Below are positions 8,007-16,086 of a stretch of DNA of 37,373 nt, in pieces (position 1 is the first letter of the stretch; every line of letters starts with the position of its first letter). The notes below the pieces were generated by a model. It was not told where the DNA came from and did no database searches. It saw only the letters and a list, made by a program, of their open reading frames with translations. Made by a program: the position numbers and the translations under genes. Origin of the DNA: an uncultured Porphyromonadaceae bacterium (GTDB lineage Bacteria > Bacteroidota > Bacteroidia > Bacteroidales > Muribaculaceae); NCBI GenBank assembly GCA_947175205.1, contig CAMWLS010000024.1:1-37373 (forward strand). Direction: 5' to 3'.

Positions 8007-8653
8007 AAGACCTCAGGCCCATCCGCGGCAGACATTACATAGAGAATCTTGTAGCAGAAGGGGAACATGAGCGCCAGGACTTCAAATTTCTTATCTCCGA
8101 CGCGCGCAAGATAGCCCGCAGCATCTCCGCCTTTGCAAATCACAAGGGCGGCCATCTGCTCATAGGCGTAAAGGACAATGGCACTCTGGCCGGAGTCCGT
8201 AATGAAGAAGACATCTTTGTTGTGGAACAGGCCGCGCACCGCTACTGCGTACCTTCTCAGGCCGTCACCTTCACCGCTTTTGCCATTCAGCCCGGTATAA
8301 CGGTGATACGGGCCTCTGTGGCCCCGGCACGCATAAAGCCGGTTATGGTTCAGGAATCGCCCACAGAACAGAAAGCATACATCCGCGTGGCTGACAGCAA
8401 CGTGGCGGCTCACCCGCTGATGATACGCGTATGGCAGTTTGATTCAGAAGGAAGCAGTATCTCCTTCTCGGATACGGAGAGCGCCGTATTATCCTATATT
8501 GCCGGATGCAGCGGCGGGACAGACGCCCGTCAGACATCTCTGGCTTTGCATATTTCTCTTGAGGCTGCTGAAGACATAATAGTGAGGCTGGCAGCCCTGG
8601 AGCTCCTGGAATTCCGCCATATAGGCTCCTGCTTCCTAATCTTTGCTAAATAA
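8003..8653 (+). CDS. AlbA/Schlafen-domain (AlbA_2) putative nucleic-acid/ATP-binding protein
   Basis: 216 residues. Residues about 19-65 show the AlbA_2 (Schlafen AlbA) pattern: EGEHERQDFKF, a helix with ISAFANHKGG, and the LLIGVKDNGTLAG strand-turn. A C-terminal segment (about 155-210) looks like a winged helix. This domain is found in bacterial proteins of uncertain function, often thought to bind nucleic acid or nucleotides; longer relatives are annotated as putative transcriptional regulators with an ATP-binding domain. Start is the GTG overlapping the mtnN stop; no better ATG exists in frame before the motif. Translational coupling to mtnN is the main clue to its role, which remains unknown. 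Confidence 0.8.
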   Translation: MKDLRPIRGRHYIENLVAEGEHERQDFKFLISDARKIARSISAFANHKGGHLLIGVKDNGTLAGVRNEEDIFVVEQAAHRYCVPSQAVTFTAFAIQPGITVIRASVAPARIKPVMVQESPTEQKAYIRVADSNVAAHPLMIRVWQFDSEGSSISFSDTESAVLSYIAGCSGGTDARQTSLALHISLEAAEDIIVRLAALELLEFRHIGSCFLIFAK

Positions 8654-8670
8654 CTGACACACTATATAAC

Positions 8671-8717
8671 AAGGCGGCGGATATCTGTAATACTGTGGTC
8701 AGATATCCGCCGCCTTT
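8671..8717. terminator. Bidirectional terminator, 17-bp perfect stem
   Basis: AAGGCGGCGGATATCTG (8671-8687) is perfectly complementary to the 3' arm at 8700-8716, with a 12-base loop. It sits between the convergent AlbA_2 and endonuclease genes and should stop both transcripts, though the flanking T runs are short. Confidence 0.8.
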
Positions 8718-8731
8718 GAATTTCAGATATT

Positions 8732-11125
8732 TTACTTCACCAGCACCCTGCGTGTGTAATCACCCACAACCACTATATACAGGCCCGGTGCCAGGCTGAA
8801 CGTTCCTTTACCGTTTACTGTAGCGGCACTAACGTACGTTATACCGTCCACGCCGTGAATATCCACATTCCTTACCTCAGAGGTCTCCACTACCACCGCT
8901 CCGCCATGGCAGTATGCATCCCAGGTATAATAATCTTCTGCCGTTGTGTCATGGATGGCATCAGTGTAATAGGATGCCTTTATGTCATCAAGCATAAAGC
9001 GCTTTCCGGATTTCTGCGCCACACGGATACGGATGTTACCCGGCTTGTTTATAGTAAATGTATAGGGCGTGAAGTCAGTGCGGTCTGCCGTAGCCTCACC
9101 GGCTGTGACCCAGTTCTTGCCGCCATCTGTTGAGTATTCCAGGCAGAAGGTAGCCGGTCCTTCTGACGAGGTCCATTCACATGCATAAAGGGTCACCATA
9201 CCCAGTCCGCCGGGGATATCATGAGTCATCTCCACACCGCTCTGGGCCGTCTTACCCATACGGACTGACTGCTCACTGTTGTGCCCGCCATCGGAGGCCC
9301 AGATACCGGCATCCTTCATATTCCATGTGGCACCGGAACCGGTGTAAACATATCCGTTATAGGTGGCGGCGTTCTTGTCAGCGGGCTCAAAGTCTTCAAC
9401 AAACTCTTCCGCTTCATATATGGTGCCGTTCACCTCAGTGTCATCATTAAAATAGTGTCCTGAACTTATCCTGATTTCCGTACTGTAAACACCTGATTTC
9501 TCGCCGTAAAGACGCATATATAAGCGGTCCTCAAGGGCGTCAAGACTGCAGGTTGTACCCCACTCCGTCTTGTCAGTACTGAGCTGGAAGGGCTCCTCAA
9601 CTTCAAAATTCACCTCTCCCTCTATGTTCTCCATTTCTACAAGTAATTCAGCAGCCTGGGAAGGAACACCCACAGGAGTGTTGAATGTGATACTTCCCTC
9701 ATGGAACAGGTTCACGGAAGGAACCGCGTCATGTGTGGTTACTGTTTCAAGAGCGCTGGACAGCTGAGGCCCGCTAATCCAGAACTCATAAGTTGTTCCG
9801 TGTTGAAGATCAGTAACCTCATAAGACTCCTTGGCAGCGGAAACCATACACGGATAACCTTCCACCTGCTCACTCCGGCCTGCGGGACGGATATTAAACT
9901 GATAATTATCTCCGGCATAAGCAGAGCCTACATAAGACCATACAGCCGTAAAACCGCTGCAATAGACATCTGTTGCCGGAGCCAGGGGCAAGCCGGCAAC
10001 AGTCTTTCCCGTAAGTTGAACCTGTGAGACCAGACCTCCGGTCTTTAATGTCAGAGTTTTACTGTGTGTGCCCACTGCCATAGGGTTATATGTCACTGTA
10101 ACCTTGGCACCACCGTCTGAGTTTACAGCAGCTGCTGTCAGACGCGCAGGCGACACGCTGAAAGGTGCCTCACACGAAAGAGTCACATCATCCTTGACAT
10201 AAGTACCCCTGACAGTTAAAGTCACTGTACGCGGAAAACCTACTGCGGTCACCCCTAAATCTGCCTGTGAACCGTCCACGGGACTGTGGAGTTCCGGAGT
10301 GGCGTCCATACCGGAGCTCCAGCTCTGATCCGCCTTGTTACCCCAGATATATTCCACCATCTCCGGATGGTCTATGAAGGGATTACGATTCTTCTGGCGG
10401 GCATATACAGCGTCATTACGCATACGTTCTTTATTGCTCACAGGATCCTGACGGTGCCATTTCAGCAGAAGTTTAACAGCCCAGTCACTGAATACCGGGA
10501 AATTATTACCTGCCAGCATGGGGCTGTTCCAGCCTGACACACGGTCATTATAACATGCGGCCATGTAGAAATATGAACGCGCAAAGTCTCCCTTGTACTC
10601 ATCATCAGGCTCAAATACAGTTCCGCTGTAACCGCTGAAAGTACTGCTTCCCAGTTTGCCGAGAGCCTGTACACTTCCATTAGACGGCAAGCGTGTACCG
10701 TTAGCACACTCTCCATATGGATAATTGCTGCGCTGGCCGTTAACTTTTCCGTCCGTGGGATACAGATGATAAGCATCACTGTTCATGGGTGATTTGTTTC
10801 CAAACCAACTCTTGGGAAAAGAGTGCTCGCGGTTATAGCAGTCACCCACAGCCTGATAATTACCGCACTGCTTTGACTCTGTCCAGTGTTTGGTGGAGTA
10901 CATATCCCACAGAGAGCCGTCGTCCCTCACATCTGAGCTTGGGAAAAGTGACCAAAGGCCGTCATATGATATCACCGTATGGGAGGTGATGGTGTTATAC
11001 AGTGCGGTGAGCAGTGTTCTTCCGCCCTTGTCCTCACAGCTGCGATAGTAATTGGCCGGCGCATCGGCACTGGCTGATACGGCCACGGACACTAATGAAA
11101 ATATGCTGAGAATAAGTTTTTTCAT
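8732..11125 (-). CDS. Secreted endonuclease I (EndA/NucM-type) with Ig/Fn3-like modules and C-terminal sorting-like tail
   Basis: 797 residues. Signal peptide 1-20 (ends SASA). The nuclease domain (about 24-262) carries the EndA/NucM signature YNREHSFPKSWFG (97-109), then DAYHLYPTDGKVNGQRSNYP (117-136), FARSYFYMAACYND (181-194) and a closing RNPFIDHPEMVEYIWG. His101 is the expected catalytic base of this beta-beta-alpha-metal nuclease family. After it come several beta-rich modules: an Ig/BACON-like domain (about 280-385), a fibronectin-III-like domain (about 385-470), further beta domains, and a jelly-roll/choice-of-anchor-like region (about 585-715). The last 35 residues (APGLYIVVVGDYTRRVLVK) look like a type IX secretion system sorting tail. 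It is predicted to degrade extracellular DNA or RNA for nutrients or biofilm release. Simple EndA proteins are about 230-300 residues, so most of this one is accessory. Followed by a strong terminator. Confidence 0.88.
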   Translation of the reverse strand: MKKLILSIFSLVSVAVSASADAPANYYRSCEDKGGRTLLTALYNTITSHTVISYDGLWSLFPSSDVRDDGSLWDMYSTKHWTESKQCGNYQAVGDCYNREHSFPKSWFGNKSPMNSDAYHLYPTDGKVNGQRSNYPYGECANGTRLPSNGSVQALGKLGSSTFSGYSGTVFEPDDEYKGDFARSYFYMAACYNDRVSGWNSPMLAGNNFPVFSDWAVKLLLKWHRQDPVSNKERMRNDAVYARQKNRNPFIDHPEMVEYIWGNKADQSWSSGMDATPELHSPVDGSQADLGVTAVGFPRTVTLTVRGTYVKDDVTLSCEAPFSVSPARLTAAAVNSDGGAKVTVTYNPMAVGTHSKTLTLKTGGLVSQVQLTGKTVAGLPLAPATDVYCSGFTAVWSYVGSAYAGDNYQFNIRPAGRSEQVEGYPCMVSAAKESYEVTDLQHGTTYEFWISGPQLSSALETVTTHDAVPSVNLFHEGSITFNTPVGVPSQAAELLVEMENIEGEVNFEVEEPFQLSTDKTEWGTTCSLDALEDRLYMRLYGEKSGVYSTEIRISSGHYFNDDTEVNGTIYEAEEFVEDFEPADKNAATYNGYVYTGSGATWNMKDAGIWASDGGHNSEQSVRMGKTAQSGVEMTHDIPGGLGMVTLYACEWTSSEGPATFCLEYSTDGGKNWVTAGEATADRTDFTPYTFTINKPGNIRIRVAQKSGKRFMLDDIKASYYTDAIHDTTAEDYYTWDAYCHGGAVVVETSEVRNVDIHGVDGITYVSAATVNGKGTFSLAPGLYIVVVGDYTRRVLVK

Positions 11126-11202
11126 GATTGATTAAAAAGGAATTAAGTGCATAATTTTTTGAGGACGTAAAATTAAGCAACATTAGCATAACTGCCAAGT
11201 CC

Positions 11203-11667
11203 TCAGAGCATATTTTTACTCATTTTAAGACCCGGACGCACGTGCAGCGTACATGCGCATAGCTGCCCAGTATCCTCACTGTTAAACTTGATATGATACC
11301 ACTCCGGGGCCAGGAAATCCATGTTAAAGCACGCTTCATGGAACTCACCATGAGAGGTGTCTGAATGTGTGACACGTTCTTCTATGGAGATATCAAAGCC
11401 TATCACCTTCACTGACATACTGACAGCACCGGCCGGTCCCACACCCTGCAGTCCTGTGCGGACTACATCCACACTACCGTCATCCCGGCACCGGAAATGC
11501 AGTCCGGCCGGGATTGCGGCATCTCCGGAATCCAGAATACACGGCAGGAGGTGCAGCTTGGCTTCCCCCTTTGACGCAGGGATACTTGCTGCAGCTACTA
11601 TTGCCGCCGCCACAACAGCCAGTATAACATAAAACTCTACTGTATTAAAAATGCTCAATATTACCAT
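11203..11667 (-). CDS. Hypothetical protein with N-terminal membrane anchor
   Basis: 154 residues, not recognised. Residues about 10-28 form one hydrophobic helix rich in Ala/Val (signal anchor, no lipobox), followed by a soluble domain predicted to be mostly beta strand with alternating hydrophobic residues and three cysteines in the second half (including CAC near 138-140). The soluble part is probably periplasmic. The strong -7 element just upstream supports the start. It lies between the secreted endonuclease (same strand, 77 bases downstream) and the divergent comF gene. Function unknown. Confidence 0.65.
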   Translation of the reverse strand: MVILSIFNTVEFYVILAVVAAAIVAAASIPASKGEAKLHLLPCILDSGDAAIPAGLHFRCRDDGSVDVVRTGLQGVGPAGAVSMSVKVIGFDISIEERVTHSDTSHGEFHEACFNMDFLAPEWYHIKFNSEDTGQLCACTLHVRPGLKMSKNML

Positions 11668-11680
11668 ACTTTTGCTTTTA

Positions 11681-11688
11681 CAAAAATA
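11681..11688 (-). promoter_or_regulatory. Promoter -7 element for the membrane-anchored hypothetical
   Basis: The minus strand reads TATTTTTG, matching TAnnTTTG, only 13 bases from the ATG at 11667. The predicted leader is about 7 bases or less. Confidence 0.5.
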
Positions 11689-11723
11689 ATGCCTGAAATA
11701 TTATCCATACCACTGTATTATGT

Positions 11724-11731
11724 TAAATTTG
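11724..11731 (+). promoter_or_regulatory. Promoter -7 element for comF
   Basis: TAAATTTG, an exact match, 20 bases upstream of the comF start. It lies back to back with the minus-strand element at 11681-11688, so the two divergent genes share one compact control region of about 84 bases. Confidence 0.55.
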
Positions 11732-11751
11732 CATGAAAAGTATTATACAGC

Positions 11752-12480
11752 ATGCACATATCTCTGAAAAATATGCTCAGGCAGTTGTCACATCTTGTAG
11801 CACCACGCTCCTGCTACTGCTGCGGCAGAACACTCGTGTCAGATGAAAACATAATGTGCATGCACTGCCTCATGGACCTGCCGCGCACCGGTCAGCACCT
11901 GAAAGCTGACACTGAACTGCTCTCGCGCCTATGCGTGCTTCCTGAGCGCACCCATCTTGGTGCCGGGTGGTTTTATTATGACAAGACATCCCCCTACTCT
12001 CGCCTCATTCACGCTGCCAAGTATTACGGGCGCCCCTACATCATGCGCGTGCTGGGCCGCATGTTTGGATATGAGCTGAAACAGTCTCGCGGCTCAGCAA
12101 TATCAGATGCCATTCTCCTGCCCATTCCGCTGCACGCTGACCGGCGCATGCTCAGAGGGTACAATCAGAGTCTTGAATTAGCCCTGGGGTTATCTGACAT
12201 CCTGGGCTGTACCGTGTCTGAAAATCTTGTAGCCACCAGACGCAGACGTCCTCACGCTCTAAAAAATCGCACGGCGCGTCTTTCTGACTCAGAAAAACTT
12301 TTCAGGTTAGAAAATCCGCATGAACTTAACGGCAGGCACTTAATAATAGTGGATGACATTATTACCACCGGGGCTACCATGCTGGAAGCCATGACCACCG
12401 TGGCCCGTGACATGCGCCTGACAGGCACAGCCCCGGCAAGCATAAACTTCCTCTCACTGGGAATAACACGTAATTTCTGA
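11752..12480 (+). CDS. ComF family phosphoribosyltransferase-like protein
   Basis: 242 residues. The N-terminus has the ComF double zinc-ribbon remnant: Cys21/Cys24 and Cys36/Cys39 as two CxxC knuckles. The remainder is a type I phosphoribosyltransferase fold with the conserved RGYNQS (135-140) and the PRPP-binding loop VDDIITTGAT (200-209). In transformable bacteria ComF works in the cytoplasm in DNA uptake, interacting with the ComFA helicase/PriA; in many others it is a conserved protein of unknown substrate. It ends 15 bases from the convergent acyl-CoA ligase. No other competence gene is in the window. Confidence 0.9.
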   Translation: MHISLKNMLRQLSHLVAPRSCYCCGRTLVSDENIMCMHCLMDLPRTGQHLKADTELLSRLCVLPERTHLGAGWFYYDKTSPYSRLIHAAKYYGRPYIMRVLGRMFGYELKQSRGSAISDAILLPIPLHADRRMLRGYNQSLELALGLSDILGCTVSENLVATRRRRPHALKNRTARLSDSEKLFRLENPHELNGRHLIIVDDIITTGATMLEAMTTVARDMRLTGTAPASINFLSLGITRNF

Positions 12481-12495
12481 TTCAGGCCGCATATT

Positions 12496-14304
12496 TCAGC
12501 TATACATAGCCTCTATTTGAGGCGCATACAGCTGATTTATCACACGGCGTCTTAGCTTCAGCGTATTTGTCAGCTCGCCGCCCTCTATGCTGAATTCCTT
12601 GGGAAGAAGGGTAAATTTCTTTATACGCTCAAAATGAGCCAGCCCCTCCTGAAGCTTCTCAATACGCTGTTCCAGCATACTGCGTATATCTGCGTTCTGA
12701 ATGAGGTCTTCCACTGTCCGGAACTGAATTTTCTTACTCCGCGCATACTCCTTAAGAGCTTCAAAAGCGGGAATAATAATGGCTGTGACATACTTACGCT
12801 GGTCTCCGATAATGGCCACCTGCTCTATGAAGCGGTCCTCACCCAGACGACTCTCTATGGCCTGCGGGGCTATATATTTACCCGTAGAAGTCTTGAAAAG
12901 ATCCTTGATGCGGTCAGTCAGCACCAGCTGTCCGTGCTCATCAAAAAAGCCGGCATCCCCGGTCCTGAACCATCCGTCCACAGTGAAGGCATCAGCGGTT
13001 TCAACGGGACGCTTATAGTATCCTCTCATCACCGTAGGGCCTTTAACCAGAATCTCATTCTCATCTCCTATACGCACACGCACATGAGGCAGCGGTGTTC
13101 CCACAGTACCAATTATGTAATCCTTGCTGGGGAAACATGTTACCGTGGCAGTGGTCTCTGACAGTCCGTAACCTATTACTATAGGCACTCCGCAACTGAT
13201 AAAGAATTCCACTATATTTGCGCTCAAAGGCGCCCCGGCAGTGGGAAACAGCACACCGTTCTGCACACCCATGGCACGCTTGAGAGGCCCGAAAACCTTC
13301 TTCTCAAAGAAATCATACTGAGCCTGAAGCCAGCGCGAGGGTGTCTTTCCCACACGCATGTAATCTATATTATACTTGCGGCCCAGCTTGAAAGCTCGTC
13401 TGACTATCAGTTTCTGAAGTCCCCGCATCCCTGCCAGCTTCTCTTGAATAGTGGTATGAGCCTTTTCCCAGAAACGCGGCACTGAGCACATGCAGGTGGG
13501 TTTAACCTCCCGCATGGCAACGGCAATATTATTAGGATTACCGTTTATATACACCCGTATACCCAGATAAAGGCAAAAATACGTCCATGCCTTTTCAAAA
13601 ATATGACTCAGGGGCAGAAAGCATAGGGACGTATCTGCATCAGAAATATTATTCAGACGCTTACGGTGCACCAGAAGAGCAGAGTCAAAACACTCATGTG
13701 TCAGTATGGCGCCTTTAGGCTCTCCGGTGGTACCTGAAGTATATAGAAGCGTGGCTATATCCTCCGGCGTGGACTCTGCCGCACGGCGGTCAACCTCTGC
13801 CCTACACTCTTCTGTGGCGGCCTTTCCCAGCTCCATGAGGGAATCAAAGCTCATCACCCTGGTGTCATTATGAGCATCTGCGGCATTCTTATCATAGCAA
13901 ACTATGAATTCCAGATTCTCCAGACGGTCAGCAAGACCCAGAACCGTTTCCAGGCGCTGAGCATTATCAGTCATTATCAATCTGGCCCCGGAGTCACGCA
14001 AGATAAACTCCACCTGCTCAGGACTGGACGTACTGTATATTGAAGCCGTTATTATACGATTACGGAAGCATGCAAAATCGCCCGTCAGAATCTGAGGACA
14101 GTTGGCGGCAAAAACAGCCACCATTTCCTGAGGACGCAGGCCCAGGGTTTCCAGTCCGCAGGCCACCATATCCACGTCGCTGCTGAATGCAGTCCATGTA
14201 GTGGGCATCCATTTTCCTTCCCCGTCATTGCGGTAGCTGAAAGCTTCACGCTCTCCATAAGCTGCTGCCTGCTTCAGGGTTAGATTCGTTAATATATTAG
14301 TCAT
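12496..14304 (-). CDS. Long-chain fatty acid-CoA ligase (AMP-forming)
   Basis: 602 residues, the normal size for the long-chain acyl-CoA synthetase group found in Bacteroidetes. AMP-binding motif YTSGTTGEPKG (188-198), GYGLSETTA (about 370-378) and the hinge FRTGD (about 433-437) are all present, with the C-terminal lid carrying the expected KDLFKTSTGKYIAP lysine motif. It activates free fatty acids to acyl-CoA through an acyl-adenylate at the inner membrane or cytoplasm. Single gene with its own promoter and a long leader containing several palindromes. No signal peptide. Confidence 0.93.
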   Translation of the reverse strand: MTNILTNLTLKQAAAYGEREAFSYRNDGEGKWMPTTWTAFSSDVDMVACGLETLGLRPQEMVAVFAANCPQILTGDFACFRNRIITASIYSTSSPEQVEFILRDSGARLIMTDNAQRLETVLGLADRLENLEFIVCYDKNAADAHNDTRVMSFDSLMELGKAATEECRAEVDRRAAESTPEDIATLLYTSGTTGEPKGAILTHECFDSALLVHRKRLNNISDADTSLCFLPLSHIFEKAWTYFCLYLGIRVYINGNPNNIAVAMREVKPTCMCSVPRFWEKAHTTIQEKLAGMRGLQKLIVRRAFKLGRKYNIDYMRVGKTPSRWLQAQYDFFEKKVFGPLKRAMGVQNGVLFPTAGAPLSANIVEFFISCGVPIVIGYGLSETTATVTCFPSKDYIIGTVGTPLPHVRVRIGDENEILVKGPTVMRGYYKRPVETADAFTVDGWFRTGDAGFFDEHGQLVLTDRIKDLFKTSTGKYIAPQAIESRLGEDRFIEQVAIIGDQRKYVTAIIIPAFEALKEYARSKKIQFRTVEDLIQNADIRSMLEQRIEKLQEGLAHFERIKKFTLLPKEFSIEGGELTNTLKLRRRVINQLYAPQIEAMYS

Positions 14305-14315
14305 AAATACGTTTT

Positions 14316-14348
14316 AAACCGGTTGCATCCATATGGATTATACCCGGG
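14316..14348. repeat. Cluster of short perfect palindromes in the acyl-CoA ligase leader
   Basis: Three palindromes lie within 33 bases just upstream of the ligase start: AACCGGTT (about 14316-14323), ATCCATATGGAT (14327-14338, 12 bp perfect) and CCCGGG (14343-14348). If the promoter at 14379-14408 is used they are in the 5' leader, between start site and ATG. A repressor site is possible. Confidence 0.35.
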
Positions 14349-14378
14349 ATTTGGTTCCCAAAGGGCACACTAATACCA

Positions 14379-14408
14379 CAAAGGTATAATCTTACCTTAA
14401 ATCATAAA
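14379..14408 (-). promoter_or_regulatory. Promoter of the acyl-CoA ligase gene
   Basis: The minus strand has -7 TACCTTTG (14379-14386) and, 18 bases upstream, TTTA (14405-14408), one mismatch from the -33 TTTG. Initiation near 14372 gives a leader of about 68 bases. Confidence 0.55.
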
Positions 14409-14434
14409 CGCCCCGGCCGCTAAAATCACGCAGA

Positions 14435-14484
14435 TGTTAACAAGTTTTGCAGTACTGCACACTTAGTGTTAATATTAGTTAACA
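14435..14484. promoter_or_regulatory. TGTTAA box cluster upstream of the acyl-CoA ligase
   Basis: TGTTAACA (14435-14442), TGTTAAT (14467-14473) and GTTAACA (14478-14484) occur within 50 bases, upstream of the ligase promoter. The rest of 14410-14608 shows no ORF and no other structure beyond a short GCAGTACTGC palindrome at 14450-14459. Confidence 0.3.
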
Positions 14485-14608
14485 GTCCCTACTTCTCTCC
14501 GTCTTATCATGCTTTATGGCCAAATCCTATACCAGTCCGGCTGTAGTTAGACTTCCTTACACAAGCAGTATCTTTTCAAAGTCATTATGCACCCACAGGA
14601 ATGAATGT

Positions 14609-14641
14609 AAAAAAAATGCCTCACTTGGGGAAGTGAAGCAT
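14609..14641 (-). terminator. Terminator of the tRNA-Glu/rpsT/tRNA-Glu unit
   Basis: On the minus strand ATGCTTCACTT pairs with AAGTGAGGCAT around a CCCC loop (stem 14616-14641, one U-G wobble that pairs only in the minus-strand RNA), followed by seven or eight U residues. Confidence 0.85.
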
Positions 14642-14650
14642 CTGTAAAGG

Positions 14651-14722
14651 TAGCCCATAGGAGAATCGAACTCCTCTTTCAAGAATGAAAATCTTGCGTC
14701 CTAGCCGATAGACGAATGGGCC
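14651..14722 (-). tRNA. tRNA-Glu (anticodon UUC), second copy
   Basis: 72 bases, with acceptor GGCCCAT/ATGGGCT and discriminator A, a complete D arm, anticodon stem CAAGA/TCTTG with loop TTTTCAT (anticodon TTC) and T arm GAGGAGTTCGATTCTCC. CCA is not encoded. It is identical over its full length to the copy at 15113-15184. It lies 100 bases downstream of rpsT on the same strand and is directly followed by the terminator. Confidence 0.96.
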
Positions 14723-14822
14723 CTCAAAATCTCTTTTTAAAGCTTTCCTGTTTATTTCCGGAACGTGCTATCTGACAACCGGAGACACGCCTCCTGAAAA
14801 TAAAGTTCCTGAAAGGGACAGC

Positions 14823-15077
14823 TTACGCCAGCTTTGCAATGTGGTGAGCCAGCTTGCTCTTCAGATTAGCAGCCTTGTTCTTAGAGATAGCTTTCTTTGA
14901 AGCCAGGCGGTCAAGCATTGCGCTTACTGTGCGCAGTTTAGCCTCTGCTTCTGCCTTATCAGTAAGTTTGCGCAGGTTACGTACAGCATTGCGGGCTGTC
15001 TTGGCATAGTAACGGTTACGCAGGCGGCGGGTCTCTGTCTGGCGGATACGCTTTTCTGATGACTTATGGTTTGCCAT
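14823..15077 (-). CDS. rpsT: 30S ribosomal protein S20
   Basis: 84 residues, strongly basic and helical, beginning [20 protein letters not shown] as S20 does. It binds 16S rRNA helices in the body of the small subunit and acts early in assembly. The gene sits between two identical tRNA-Glu genes on the same strand with no other promoter visible, so the mRNA is probably released from a tRNA-mRNA-tRNA precursor by tRNA processing. A leader of only 35 bases separates the upstream tRNA from the ATG. Confidence 0.96.
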   Translation of the reverse strand: MANHKSSEKRIRQTETRRLRNRYYAKTARNAVRNLRKLTDKAEAEAKLRTVSAMLDRLASKKAISKNKAANLKSKLAHHIAKLA

Positions 15078-15112
15078 AATATTCTTTTGTGATGTTTAAT
15101 TCATTATTATTG

Positions 15113-15184
15113 TAGCCCATAGGAGAATCGAACTCCTCTTTCAAGAATGAAAATCTTGCGTCCTAGCCGATAGACGAATGGGCC
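15113..15184 (-). tRNA. tRNA-Glu (anticodon UUC), first copy
   Basis: 72 bases, identical to the copy at 14651-14722, same cloverleaf and TTC anticodon, no encoded CCA. First gene of the unit; a promoter lies about 30 bases upstream. Confidence 0.96.
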
Positions 15185-15212
15185 TTAAACCCTTTCACTT
15201 GGAAAGCGAGTG

Positions 15213-15244
15213 CAAATATAGGCCCTTTTTTCCATACGTGCAAG
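15213..15244 (-). promoter_or_regulatory. Promoter of the tRNA-Glu/rpsT unit
   Basis: The minus strand has -7 TATATTTG (15213-15220) and CTTG (15241-15244) in the -33 position, 20 bases apart. Initiation near 15206 lies about 20 bases before the tRNA 5' end. Confidence 0.65.
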
Positions 15245-15326
15245 AATTTTCATCAAAAACACTCTCCACTCTGATAATTTTAGATTTTTTTAGTAATTTT
15301 ATACCGGGTAAACCGTTATTGTTAGC

Positions 15327-16046
15327 ATGAATCAGACTTTACACTGCATAGCTTTGCGCTCCATTGCTCATTCGGACTCCCAATATATTTTAAGCGTATG
15401 GAGTGCGGAAGCGGGGCTTATTTCAGTGTCAGTCCCGGCTGCCCACACTCCTGCCGCAAGACGCATTCGCGCTCTCACAATGCCCCTGAGTATGTTTGAG
15501 GCTGTGACTTCCGGCCCCCAGACCAGACCCATAAAAAGGCTCAAAGACTACAAGCCTTGGCGAATGACCTCCACCCTATCCTCTGACATAAGCCGCCTGA
15601 TAACAGCTGAGTTCCTCACTGACTGGCTTGAAGCCGTGCTGCGTCATGCTCCTCAGGACACACTGTTCACTGACTTCCTTGCAGAAGGTCTGGTAATCCT
15701 GAATCTTATCCCGCCCGCTGACGTGATGACAGCAGCCCTGTGGATTATGTTCCGGCTCACACATTTTTACGGGATTATGCCTGACCTGAGCCGGGAGGGT
15801 GACTACCTCAGCATTCCGGACGGATACATAATGCGCACAGCTCCGGCCAGTGGAATATTCTTCACCGGGGCTGATTTGGAGCTCTTACGCCGCCTGGGAA
15901 AAATGGAAATATCCACTTCCCACGGAGCATTCTCACGGACTGAACGCAGACGCCTCATTGACATCCTGCTTACATATTACACCGCACACCACATCCCGTG
16001 CCTTAACCTCAGGGCCCTGGAGACGCTGGATAATATATCAGCCTGA
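15327..16046 (+). CDS. recO: DNA repair protein RecO
   Basis: 239 residues, matching Bacteroidetes RecO. An N-terminal OB-fold region (about 1-80, with the early LHCIALRSIAHSDSQYILSV strand pattern and the turn DYKPW near 75) precedes an all-helical C-terminal domain. RecO works with RecR (and RecF) to load RecA on SSB-coated single strands. The zinc-binding cysteines of some RecO proteins are not evident. First gene of a plus-strand block with ruvX, def and ettA; ruvX follows after 40 bases. Confidence 0.88.
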   Translation: MNQTLHCIALRSIAHSDSQYILSVWSAEAGLISVSVPAAHTPAARRIRALTMPLSMFEAVTSGPQTRPIKRLKDYKPWRMTSTLSSDISRLITAEFLTDWLEAVLRHAPQDTLFTDFLAEGLVILNLIPPADVMTAALWIMFRLTHFYGIMPDLSREGDYLSIPDGYIMRTAPASGIFFTGADLELLRRLGKMEISTSHGAFSRTERRRLIDILLTYYTAHHIPCLNLRALETLDNISA

Positions 16047-16068
16047 CAGATTTTCAAAAAAAAATCAA

Positions 16069-16076
16069 TAAATTTG
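16069..16076 (+). promoter_or_regulatory. Internal promoter -7 element for ruvX-def-ettA
   Basis: TAAATTTG, an exact TAnnTTTG match in the recO-ruvX gap, 10 bases before the ruvX ATG. The leader would be only a few bases. No clear -33. Confidence 0.5.
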
Positions 16077-16086
16077 CACTCAGAAT

